From NCBI GenBank assembly GCA_963693305.1, contig OY855908.1:37949305-38013304 (forward strand): a stretch of DNA of 64,000 nucleotides, in the 5' to 3' direction. The stretch's first letter is position 1; the number at the start of each line of letters is the position of its first letter. The stretch is from Meandrina meandrites (lineage: Eukaryota; Cnidaria; Anthozoa; Scleractinia; Meandrinidae). This document shows positions 1 to 15,800 of the stretch, one piece after another. A program made the translations under genes and the position numbers. The notes under the pieces are model-generated. The model saw only the letters and a list, made by a program, of their open reading frames with translations, did no database searches and was not told the DNA's origin.

Positions 1-1447
<1,447 letters not shown>

Positions 1448-2356
1448 CTAGAGATAAAACAAAATAAAAATCGTATGAAATAAAAAGCGTTCGCGAGCAG
1501 AATCAAAATTTTTATAATAGTAACATACTGCGCCGATGTGAGAATTAAACTTGGGCGCGCGCGCCTGAAAATGGTCCGTATTCATTGCGTTAAGGAAGTC
1601 ATGAAAAAGAATCAACAGGGTTTCCAAGTGCATAGAAGAAAAATAGCAGCAAAATTGTAAATACCATATTGAAAATGTCCCTCGATTGGTCTCAGAGATT
1701 TCGGAAGTTGAAGAAATGAACACTGAGGCAAGCGTGTGACGATCTCCCTCTGGTTCGCGTCAGCTGACTGTCGAATGCCTGGGGATACACTTTCGTTTGC
1801 AGTTTCTTGAATATTTTATGCAAAGTTGGCACGCAATGACCAGATCGACCAATCACTGAGGAGAGCTATAACCTTGATGCGCTTGACGTGTCAAACATGT
1901 TGTTGCTTGGGTTTTCTTATAACTTTAATGACCCCGCCTTTAATTTCAAAGCTGGAAAAGCTTGGATAAAAAGAAATAACAACGCAAACAACTGTCCTCC
2001 GACTCAGACAGGCATCGGTTAGTAGGGAAGCAGCGCGGAAAACGGCAAGCGAAAAATAAGGGAGAGGTGTGGGAGAAAAGGCGAGAGAACCACCATCCCC
2101 CAGTTTTTCCCCTCGCTGCTTTAATAGTTTGGCACTACAAAGGCCCGGGTACAAAAGACTACAAGTATTGACAAGAGCACCCTTAACAGGAGCTACTTCC
2201 GTCACTGAATGGTTACCTAAAGACTACAATAAATAAAAATTAAACAGCTAATAAAAATCATAAATACATCAACAAGTGGAAAATATATAATTAAATCAAG
2301 TGTAGAAAGGGGTGCTGTTCGCGCTAATTAATTCCGTTTTTCTTGCTCCTCCCAAC
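1448..2356. other. Intergenic, nothing assigned
   Basis: Lies between the minus-strand tubulin exon and the plus-strand HSD17B8 gene, so it would hold tubulin exon 1 and its promoter if that gene is intact. I could not find a splice donor directly after an ATG codon on the minus strand. No repeat ends were recognised. Confidence 0.4.
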
Positions 2357-2358
2357 TA

Positions 2359-2763
2359 CCGTAATGATTCGATTTAGCGCCCGGGGAGGGAGGGCGCTTA
2401 TTCGAGACAGGGCGCTTATTCGGGACAGGGCGCTTGTTTAATTTTTTGAGAATCAACCAAATGTTCAAAACAAACTTTAATAAATATTAAAATAACTAGC
2501 AATAATAGAATCTGTAACAGTAACAAATTGTTGAAAGTTCAGTTACTTTTAAAAGAATTTTTCATTTTAGCAGTAGATATATGCATGTACGGTACGGTGA
2601 ATGTTCATGAGTTTATCCACGGTACTTAAGAATAACAAAAACTATAAGAATGAGGGCGCTTATTGGAATAGGGGCGCTTATTTACAAAAGCACATTCTAT
2701 GGGGGGCGCTTATTCGAAAGGGAGCGCTTATTGGAAGGAGGGCGCTAAATCGAATCATTACGG
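2359..2763. mobile_element. TA-flanked MITE with GGGCGCTTATT subterminal repeats
   Basis: Termini are inverted repeats: CCGTAATGATTCGATTTAG at the left and its complement at the right, followed in both cases by GCGCCC. Each end is bordered by TA (2357-2358, 2764-2765), the target duplication of Tc1/mariner/pogo-type elements. Inside, about six copies of a GGGCGCTTATT unit sit close to the two ends in one orientation, separated by an AT-rich core. There is no coding capacity, so it is a non-autonomous element of 405 bp. Confidence 0.75.
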
Positions 2764-2768
2764 TAACT

Positions 2769-2983
2769 AGACTGCTTGCAGTCTGCTTTACTCGCGCGGG
2801 CGATTAATTAAAGACGCGCGAGGGCCGCGCAAGGTTCCCTTTCTCGTCCATACCACAGTCACGTTCCCGATATTAAAACCGCGCGCTCGCGTCGTCGGTA
2901 GGTTCAATTTCCGCCGCTCCCTCGGGTCCCGTCTTCCTAGCTCGTCAGACAGGAGAAAAGACCGACTACAAGTAGTCTACCAA
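2769..2983. repeat. Probable small TIR element, CpG-rich
   Basis: The left end AGACTGCTTGCAGTCTG and the right end, whose complement reads AGACTACTTGTAGTCGG, form imperfect inverted repeats, each itself a small palindrome. A similar palindrome (GACTACTCGTAGTC) occurs near 8325. The interior is unusually GC/CpG-rich for the window. No convincing target duplication was found. It lies about 100 bp upstream of the HSD17B8 start, so it may contribute to, or merely mimic, a CpG-type promoter. Confidence 0.35.
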
Positions 2984-3089
2984 CTAACCGAACGCCCACT
3001 GGGACAAACGCGAATGCAAGAGACATTGCAGTGATTTTACATGATGTAACAACTATGCCACCAGGCCTCAACCGTGGGAATCACCAAAG

Positions 3090-6495
<3,406 letters not shown>

Positions 6496-6744
6496 CGATG
6501 GTATAGTTCGCGGTTAAACCGACAACCAGTGACTCTAGCTTACCTGCAGAAAAAACATTTAGGCTATGCCAACCCTGTGTATTCTCCAAGGATGGAAGGT
6601 TTATTTAAGGTGGCTCATAACAGTTTAGTCAGAATTAGACATGCCCGTTTTAGGTGTTCTATGGCAGCTATACCAATAATTTTTAGGAAAATCTTTTAGT
6701 ACAAACTTGTACAAGTTTTACCAATGAACAAATTGAGGTCATGG

Positions 6745-6772
6745 TGACGTCAAAATTCGTTGCCATGGCAAC
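6745..6772. promoter_or_regulatory. CRE plus RFX X-box-like motif pair (left half of element)
   Basis: TGACGTCA (6745-6752, a perfect CREB/ATF site) is followed six bases later by GTTGCCATGGCAAC (6759-6772), a perfect palindromic RFX X-box. Motif presence is seen directly; binding is untested. The motifs are part of a transposon, so they may be inert. Confidence 0.35.
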
Positions 6773-7115
6773 ATAATATGATGTCAAAGATGCCCTATTT
6801 TGGACCTTTTGAGGCTAATAACTCAAAAACTACTCGGTGAAAATTCTTGTTTTTGATATATTTTTTATCTAACTGACAAAAGAAAAATTTTTGCAAATTT
6901 TAAAAAATATATGTAGGTAGGATTCGAAGCTTCGTCATTTTCTCACTAATTTAAGGTGGCTCTGAACCCTACCTACAGAATTTTTTTAAATGTCGTTAGA
7001 TTGTTTGTTTTGCCCAGTAGACAAAAATATATGAAAAACAAAAACTTTCACCGTCTAGTTTTTAAGTTATTAGCTTTAAAAGGTAAAAATTAAGCTATCT
7101 TTAACCTCATATGAC

Positions 7116-7143
7116 GTTGCCATGGCAACGAATTTTGACGTCA
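7116..7143. promoter_or_regulatory. RFX X-box-like plus CRE motif pair (right half of element)
   Basis: Mirror image of the pair at 6745-6772: GTTGCCATGGCAAC at 7116-7129 and TGACGTCA at 7136-7143, again six bases apart. Conservation of both motifs between two otherwise diverged copies suggests they are ancestral to the element. Confidence 0.35.
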
Positions 7144-7273
7144 TAGCAACTACAATTTGTTCATTGGTAAAACCTTTACAAAGTTGTACTAATAGTTTAA
7201 CCTCAACGTTATTGGTGTAGCTGCAATAGAATGCCAAAGACGGGAATATCTAAACCACTTCGAGCCACCTTAA

Positions 7274-8840
7274 GAGCAGCGTCAAGGTCAACATTACCCC
7301 CGAACGCACGTGGTCAAGAAAGGTCTTCTGCTCAGCTCATACATGCGATGTTCCGTAATATAGCTATATACAGATATAAACATAAAAGTAATAAATAAAA
7401 CATGGTTATTATTTTTGTCATACTCTCAGTAACTTTTATTTGCAACATTCTCCGCACTTCATCATCGCAAAGTCCTAAAAGATGCGCGCGGTACCATTTA
7501 AAGGGGCTTTGCCATGGATTTTAACAGATTTTCGAGCATGCAGTCAAAATTTATATTTCTGGTGTAGGAAACCTAAAAATAATGGACCATTTTTATTAAC
7601 AATTGCCATATTAAAGCATTGAAACTGTTGACAAGCATCTTTGGCTGCGGATGGCTTGGATGGTGGCAACTTGAAAAATTAAGGCAAAACTTTTCAAGTT
7701 GTTTCCAAGTGTCGTCAAAAAATCAATATTAATAGGTTTAGTTTGATTCCTATCCGCAAATTAAGGTTACCGGTATGTCTTTCTTTAGATGTTGAAAAAA
7801 AAAGGTTTTTCATGGGTTAAGTTGCCTAACACTAACTTCAGAATAGTTTAGACCAAAAATCTGCGAAATTCCTGTGACGTAGCCCCTTCAATTGACAGTA
7901 CTGAGACAGTAGTTCGTCAAGCGAGAAGCTAAAGCCACATCCAAACGAGCAAATTTTATATGACAACTTTTCTGTAACAATTTTTATTTGCTCGTTTACA
8001 TGAGAAAATTTGCAAATGCATTTGCTGGAAAACTTGGTGGCAGATGAAAATTGCCTCGTGCGGTGAAAGTTTGCTCCTCTGCATGACTCGTCACAGGAAA
8101 ATTTGGCATATATTGGAAGTTTGCAGTGGTTTCACCTTGTTGTCAAGCAATGCTTCCGCTGTTCCGAGTCGTTTCTGGCGCGTATGGATACGAGTTTTTA
8201 GCATAACATTTGTCGCGTCGTGTACACGAGCAAAAACGAGGGAGAGGGGAAAACGCTGCGCGCCCATTTTGTCCTCTCGCTTTTTTTCTTGCTTCTTGCG
8301 TAACGAACTGGGGGAAAACAGGGACTACTCGTAGTCTGGATTACTTGACATGGCGTAAAATCACATAAAATAGCCTGCTTCGTTGTTGCAGTCAGTTGAT
8401 GCAAGGCGCTCGTGCAGCATTCCCGGACGACTTTTCTGCATACAGTGATTTGTTTTGTTTTCTTCTGTGGCCTCATGTTCTCATAATGCGGGGTTTACCA
8501 GGCGAAAACTAAAGGTCGTATTTTTCAAATAAATATTTCATTTTCAGAGCACTTGTTCTGTGATTATGCAACCTTCAAATAAAACAAAAAGACCCATGGT
8601 ATGATTACGAAAACTTCTATGTTGGAACCAATGTCCGAATATACCAAACACAAGCCCAACCCGAAACAGAATTTGAACCCTCGCCTAACTCTAATGCTGT
8701 TACTTTCACATTTCCCCTACCATAATATTTTTAAACGCTATCCCAAACGATGTACATAGCAGTAGTAGCCTAAATCCTGGCCCTATTAGCCTTTGTCCGT
8801 TTAGACAGTGTTACAGACACGCTTCTCTCCAGTTTACAGA
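7274..8840. other. Intergenic between HSD17B8 and TLK, nothing assigned
   Basis: No exon or RNA gene recognised. Around 8325 there is a short GACTACTCGTAGTC palindrome like the ends of the repeat at 2769-2983. The HSD17B8 3' UTR should end somewhere here; AATAAA-like hexamers occur near 7391-7400 but none is decisive. Confidence 0.4.
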
Positions 8841-9122
8841 GGCAGCCTGGCCTAGTGGTTAGGGCGCTGGACTTGTAATCCGGAGGTCCCGGGTTCAAAT
8901 CCTCCTCCCTGCCACTAGATGGATTTGTCTTCGGTGGTCCCGAATTCAACTCCTCCACGCTTTGTATATAGCCAACTGGTCAGCCTCCTGCCAGTTGGGA
9001 TTTTTAACAAGTTTTTGTTTGATTTATAATATTTGTTTCACAATTTACAGTGTCCTTAATTAGTACAGCCGTGCTAAACACATTGACACTTAAATAAAGT
9101 GATTTATTTTTATTTTATTTTT
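8841..9122 (+). mobile_element. tRNA-derived SINE
   Basis: The head (8841-8914) is tRNA-like. An A-box-like TGGCCTAGTGG and a B box GGTTCAAATCC (8892-8902) form an internal RNA polymerase III promoter, and the anticodon stem-loop is good (loop CTTGTAA, anticodon TGT). The acceptor stem pairs only over its outer five bases and the T stem is broken, so it is not a functional tRNA-Thr. A tRNA-unrelated body follows, then a tail after AAATAAAGTG made of ATTTT-type repeats. This is the head-body-tail layout of a SINE. Confidence 0.75.
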
Positions 9123-9506
9123 GGTCTTCACCGGTTTTTTGACGCGGGACGAACCAAAGAGACTAACCGGAATCGGAAGTGCTTGGTATTTCTCTGGCAG
9201 CCAGAGACATGAGTTGCTTTGTTTTGCTCATGGCTTTTTAGTGGCCTAATTTTCTGTCACAAGAAATAGAAATTCCTGGTTAATCGCGTTCCTAGATTTC
9301 TTAGGGACGGAGGGGGTATTAAGGGGGTATGAAAAATATTGGAAAAAATTGTTTGCAGGGCCTAAAAAAGTCAAAATATAAACCTGGAAATTGCTTGCAA
9401 ACACGTTATGTGTATAAAAAATTAGTTTGCATTTCGAAAAACATGTTTGCAGAGGTGCATAAATAAAAAACAAAGTTTACAGAGGAAATTTTTCCATACC
9501 CAGCCT

Positions 9507-9661
9507 CAGTAAGGCACTACCTCTCTGGAACCTCTATTTTCATTCGCCCGCTGTGAACACTACCTCTATTGTTATTCAGGGCTAGGGGCATTGTTATGAC
9601 CTGTTATCTATTGTTTAAAGAACCAATGAAGTAATTCGTTCCGAGAGGTAGTGGGCAACCC
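9507..9661. mobile_element. 155-bp hAT-like MITE, copy 1
   Basis: Begins CAGTAAGGCACTACCTCTC and ends GAGAGGTAGTGGGCAACCC, so the ends share an inverted CACTACCTCTC core. It is flanked by CCCAGCCT (9499-9506) and CCCGGCCT (9662-9669), an 8-bp target duplication with one mismatch. Identical in length to the copies at 31513 and 42614. It lies about 220 bp upstream of the TLK start codon, so it could fall within that promoter. Confidence 0.85.
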
Positions 9662-9882
9662 CCCGGCCTCCAGGAAAATAATGGTCCGTCCCTTGGGGAC
9701 TCCCCACACCTCTGCACTTCCCTACCCTCCCTCCTACAACCATCAAATTGGTAGCCTGGCCTCCATTGCACCTTCTGTGCCTCGAGGGAGATGTAAAACA
9801 CAACTCATGAATTCGTAGACAAATTCGAACAATCACACTATGATTTTTGTTCGTCTGTGTACATTGAAAAACAGTTTGAAGT

Positions 9883-12800
9883 ATGGAGGAGCCTTGCTGT
9901 CCTGGAATAGTTAGCCCTGAGTTTCAGTTACAGCTCGAACACAGCACGAGCTCGTCTCAAATGAATCAGAGAAATTCAAGTGAGTGTTCGTTCAAACAAC
10001 CTCGCTTATTTCACTTGTTCTGTTAAATTTGTGTGCAGGAAATGCTAGAGGCCTTTGCATTCTCATGTTCAATATTTCGTCGTAGTGGCAACAGCCAGCG
10101 AAGCGCGGAACAGTAAGGGCGAAATCCAATTTTCGCGCCTTGAAGCTCTGGATCCGCAAAAACTCGAGTTGCTCGAAGCAAGATTCTCCACTCCTCGGGT
10201 GAGAGCAAAATTCACGTATTAATATCTGACTGACGATATTGTATTTTCTAGCAGTGTTCTGGTATACGGTGATTTTTCGAACTATAAAATCACTCAGTTA
10301 CTATCACTTTCGCTACATACATAAGCTTATGTATAAAGCTTTAAGCTTGATTTAGATATCTATCATAAGCCCATTCTTCTCTATGGGAAGAACAGTTTGA
10401 AAAGATAGTAGTTGTGCAGGCCTGAAGCTTTTAAGCTTATATACTTTTATTTTAAAGCTGTTTAAGTACATTTTCTAATGAGCTAGTGCTGGCTGAGCTG
10501 TTCTTGCAGAAATACTGGAAAAAGGAAATTCGGGGGGGGGGGGGGGGGGGGATTTGGTGGTAAAGGTGTGAGAAGTTGCTAGGGTGGTAGGGTGAATTTC
10601 TTTCTTTCATAAATGAGCTGACAGGGTGGCAGGGGGAAGTTTGAAATTATACATTTTTTTATGTTATGGTAAGCAAAATTAACCGCTGATCTGTGCTAGT
10701 GGCACAACTGAGTGTGCGAAAACTTTCTGTGGTGTAGTTTCGCAGCAGATTATGCAATGTAGATGTTTGCTTTTTGATGCGCTATAAGAAGCTGTAGACA
10801 CCTCATCTTTATAGGGGGCTGCAATAGTTTTAACCAGCGATTCATGGCAGAGTACCGGCCTGAGCTCCGGCGGGTGCCAGGCCTCATTGAAAGCCAAATT
10901 TTCAAGATGTTTCCTATCATTATTAATTTGTTGTTGTCAAAAATGGTCAAAATGCCAACCTACAGACCAAGGACAACCAAAGATCCATGATGATCTGAAC
11001 TCTGTGTAGATCCACAATCCATTTTGTGAAGCAGGCAGAGTCCAAAATCTGGGCCAAAATTCTTAGCTGATCTGTGCTATTTTTTGATAGGTTGCAAAAA
11101 GACTGCAACACATGCGCTTTTTATCCTTGAATCTGTTGATCTGTTAACCTCTGCACCCCCCTCTCAGAAGGTTTGTAAGGGACCAAAGTATTTTGTCATT
11201 TTTTCAACTGTGTGAGAACTGCTTAGAATACAATGTACCAGTATTCTAAATGTAATTATCACACCTCTTCCACAAAATCAAGAAGTGACTATTGGCAGCC
11301 CGTAAGATCTTTAGATTGCTATAATTGATTTTATTGTTTAATATTCTTATTGTTAGTGTAGGCAGCAGAATTCCTTGTTTGGCATACAAGAACGGGTCTG
11401 TCAATTTCATGAGTTCGAGTTAGAAATTTTGAGTTCTAGTTAGAATTTCTAGTTCAAGTTAAAATATCGAGTTGCTTGCAGTTAGCTCCACTCTGGTTTG
11501 CTTGCGGTTAGTTCCACTCTGGTTTGCTTGTGGTTAGTTCCACTCCTATTTGCTTGCGGTTAGCTTTCATTTGTTGATAAGGGATGCGTGACCAACTGCG
11601 AAAATGTAACACCATGTTGTGGGCTTTTCGTTTTCGTCTTCTTTCTTTTTTTCGTCTTCCATCTTGAAATCAGTAACTTTTCAGGCCCTTCCTTTTAACT
11701 AGAACTCGAAATTTTAACTCAAAATCGAAATTCTAATTCTAACTCAGACTCGAAATCTCTAACTCGAACTCGAAATTTCTAACTCAAACTCATAACTTTA
11801 ATACACTCTACAAGAACTTTATTTTTCTTTTGCTTTTCTCTTTTCTAGAGTATTAATCAAGACTCTCAACAGAGTAATGCCAGTATTTCCTCAACTGGCA
11901 GTGATAGAGACTTTGAGGTATCAATATTATATTTATTGAATATTTGTATGGGTCATGGAAAACCTGGAAAGTCAGGAAGTTTAGAATTTCATTTTCCAGG
12001 CCTATAAAGGGCCTTGGAAAGTTGTGGAAAATGATGTTTATTATAAAGTACAAAATAACTTAGATTTTGTTGTGAAGAAAATGGTAAAAACATACCCAAA
12101 ATGAAAGATGATGTCAAGAAAATGGTCAAATTTAGATCATGGAAAACTTGGAGAAGTCACAAAGAATGTCATGAAAAGTCTTTGAATTTAAGCTCAAAAG
12201 AGTACGAACCCTGTCTAAGGACTTGCACTCTTGTAGATGAGCGATATATCTTGAAGTAAGTGTTATATTTGCTCTTTTATTATGTTTATTTTTGCAGAGT
12301 ACCACTCCAAGCCAGAGAAGTGAGAAGCATTCAGGAAGAAAACGAAAAGCAACAATTGATGGAGATTCTCCTGGTAACATACTTTTAATTAACACTTTTT
12401 ATCATTTTACAGACTAGAAAATTTCTAAACTAATAAGCTGATAAACCAACAGCACATCCATAGTAAAGTAGTAAAATGTACTCGATAGGTTTTATTTATG
12501 ATAAAATAGTCACATGGTATATAGAGTTTGATCCACAAACATCAAAACTAGAACCACTTATATAATGATTATTGGTTGTTCCTTGTCCTTTATTTGAAGG
12601 TATTCTCAGTAAAAGTGGGCGCTCAGAAGCGAGCAACAAAATCACTGAGTATTTCAAGGTATTTTGTATCATTTCAGTTTATTTACTATAAAGATAATAA
12701 TGTTAGTTGTTTTAGGCATAGTTGATTCATCTATATAACTATTAAATATTTTTTGTTGCAGAATGAGAGTTCCCCTGCACGTCGAAGTCCACAGAATCTT

Positions 12801-15800
12801 TTACCGTCATTTACTTCTCAGGTACTGATTCTGATTCTGGAACTGATTATTGGAATGCTTTTGCTGATAAGGGTTGAAAAAAAATCTTGAATTCCAGCTT
12901 GCCCATTAGGAAAGCAACCCTCAAAATTAATATTGTTTGCCTGGGGCATTTACATACTAAGTTTTTTGTTTTGGTATCATTATTTAATCAGTGCCAAGAT
13001 GGCTTGCCTAAATCCTTGCCTGTATAAGACAAGTGGGTACAGGAAAATTTACTTGCCCTGGATGATTAGATGGAACTCTTTTTAACCCTGTTAATAGCAT
13101 TTATTTTATTCATAATAACAAAAAAGGGCTATCTAGACCTGTACAGTACTTCACAAAAGTAAGTTACCACCTCTCGTCTCATTTCCTCAAGAGACGAGTC
13201 TCTTGTCTCTTGATACAAGAATCTTGTCTCGAGAGACGGGAGTCTCGTCTCGAGAGAATCAATGAGCAACTAATTTGCATGAAAATGATTAATCTCTCAC
13301 GAGAGCATTTTTCACTGGTTAGTCAACTTAAGTTCAAAGATTTTGTAAGTTGTCTTTTGCGTCATTTTTATCTTCAAAGCAAAAGCTGCTATCTGTTGTG
13401 CATTTGTATGCTCTGAAATCCATCTGTTGGATCTTTTTTTTTGCTTTCAGTTCCAAGCAGACAGTAGCTCTACATTGCCATGTCCACTGAAGATCAAAGC
13501 TGCTCCACTGGAACCAGAGTCAGATGGGTCTGACGGAATTGATTCTGCGGGGATATTTGTTCATGAGTCGACACAGGTTTGTTTGCAGGGCTTGAAATTG
13601 CATTTTCAAGATGCTCGTGATTATCCTATGGCTAGTGTGACTTGACTTTAGCTAACAAAAAACTGATACTGGCCACTTACTGTACCTTCTGTGATGACTA
13701 TATTATTTATAAAATGTTCGAGTAATTGCATGTGCTGTGATTGGTCAGTTCAAGTTCATTATAGTTCCACAAAGCATGTGGCCTATATATGTCATGTGTT
13801 TGGTTTATTGAGTTACTGTATAATGCCCGCAGCTTACGTCATGAGTTTGAGCACATGCAATTTCCTTAGCATTTTATAAAAGAATTAAAAAAACCTCTTG
13901 AGAGTTGTAAAAGCACTTGAGAATTTTCACAGAGAAGCACTCAGCTGTGCCTTGTGCTTCTCTGTGCACTTCTCTTGTATTGTTAAAATTCCTGCGTTCT
14001 TATAATATATAATTCAACAATGCACTTGGACGCATTTTTTCATTTCTTTAACTTATTGAATATTTAAATTAATTTGTTATTCTGTTGTTGTTCTTTTTAC
14101 AGACAATCCTGACAACTGACAGCCTCAGGGTATGTTCTTGTTAACAACTGCTTCTTCCTTTTCAATTCTGATCAAGTTTAACACAGAGAAATTATTTCTC
14201 TGTGAATTAATGGGAAAAAGAGGCAGCTGTCAACTACTGGTAGTATGATGTGAAATGCCGTGGAGGTCAACAAATAACATAATTATGGCGGAAATGGCCA
14301 AGCTAGCTTAACCTGGTAAGAAGCTGCAAATCATACCCAGGAGTGTGCTGGATGCCGAGCAAAACTTATTCAATGCCTTTCATGTATGCTCCAGCTTTGA
14401 GGGGGGATGGTAGAAGAAATACTTGTACTATATGGCAACTGGAATTGAAGCTTCATAAATTGTTAATACACAAATTGAATGTAATCTCTTGATCAACTTG
14501 AATGAGAATTTAGATTTAAACTTGTAACAATTTATTCATAATTTTGTCAACAGGAAATGGAGACTTTCTTATCAACAGGAGTGGCTTCTTCCCAAGAAAA
14601 GGAAAGCAAGATTGAAGATCTTAAAAGGGTAAATTAAAATCATGTGCATATGTTAGCTTGGCCCTTTATTTACCAATCTTGAAATACTTTTAAATATAAC
14701 TTATCTTGCAATGCCAGCCGCTGTCTACATGTATGGATCTTACACTTGCCACAAACATTTCAATTGACTAACTCTACTTTGTAATTTTTTTTCAATTGAA
14801 GCTTGTTGAGGACTACAAAAACCAGCTTGACATTCAACAGGTAATTCCAAAACAATGTTTTGGCTCTTTAATTTATACTGCACGGTTCTTCAACTCAAAA
14901 GGAATATTAATGGCCTGTATTTCTAAACCTCTAGAAAGCTGCTGCTAAAGTAAAAGAAAGTCTTGAAAAGTGTTTAGCTATCAACAAGAAACTGCTAATT
15001 ACTGCAGTAAGTATAAAAAATAGTGTCTATAGTACAGTTAGCAGGAGCCACCTTACGACCACCCCTACCTTGTTATAATGACTACCATTTTATGGCCTGA
15101 ACACAATGCTTAGTCTGTCATTTTTGTGTTTAATGAACGTGCCTTTAATGTGGCCATCCTATTAAAACAACCACACTTGGGTTCCACTGTATTACGGACT
15201 ATAATACTGGCATTATACAAGTTTACTAAGTATTGGTAATCGCAAGATTGTGAGGGCTTTATTAAGGATTTGCACTGCAAGGGATATTTGAAAGTTCTTC
15301 TAAAACTGCACAAGCCTTTGCTGAATGCAATTTGAATGAATTATCAAATATCACAACTAGTGTAAATCCTTTAATAAAAATATATTGCTTTGGCTATCAG
15401 ATACAATTACTCATTAACTAAAAGTATATTAAATAAAATTTATAAATGTACTACATATAACTTATGTTGTACAGACTGTCAGCGTTAAATACTATCATGG
15501 CTACTTGTAGTATTTGAAAAGTAGTTTTTGTAGCTGCAGTTACAGGATTTGTTTAAAAATTAATAACCTCTTCCAAATCTTTATTGTATAATATAGTCCA
15601 CCCTTGAAAAGAAAGCTGGCAGAGAAACATGCATGAAGAACAGATTACGACTGGGTCAGTTTGTCCCTGTCAGGTAATGTAGGGAGAATTGGTAAATATC
15701 ACCATCTTGGAACCTGATCTTGTAAAAATGTTCTTTGTCATAAATGCAGAAGTTTGGGGACAGTAGGAAATGTGAATCATGAAGTCTCAGGACTGTTGTG

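Larger units (their letters stand above)
6609..7269. mobile_element. Head-to-head pair of TTAA-flanked MITEs carrying RFX X-box and CRE motifs
   Basis: The right unit (6955-7269) starts GGTGGCTC and ends GAGCCACC. The left unit (6609-6950) is an inverted, more degenerate copy of it, so the whole block is a long palindrome. TTAA lies at 6605-6608, 6951-6954 and 7270-7273, consistent with piggyBac-like insertion. Each half contains the palindrome GTTGCCATGGCAAC (6759-6772, 7116-7129) and TGACGTCA (6745-6752, 7136-7143). There is no coding capacity. It sits just downstream of the HSD17B8 stop codon. Confidence 0.7.

Noticed and set aside
8841..8914. A tRNA-Thr(TGT) gene
   Set aside because: Only the D and anticodon regions fold well. 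The acceptor stem has inner mismatches and the T stem is broken, and it is fused to a SINE body and tail.
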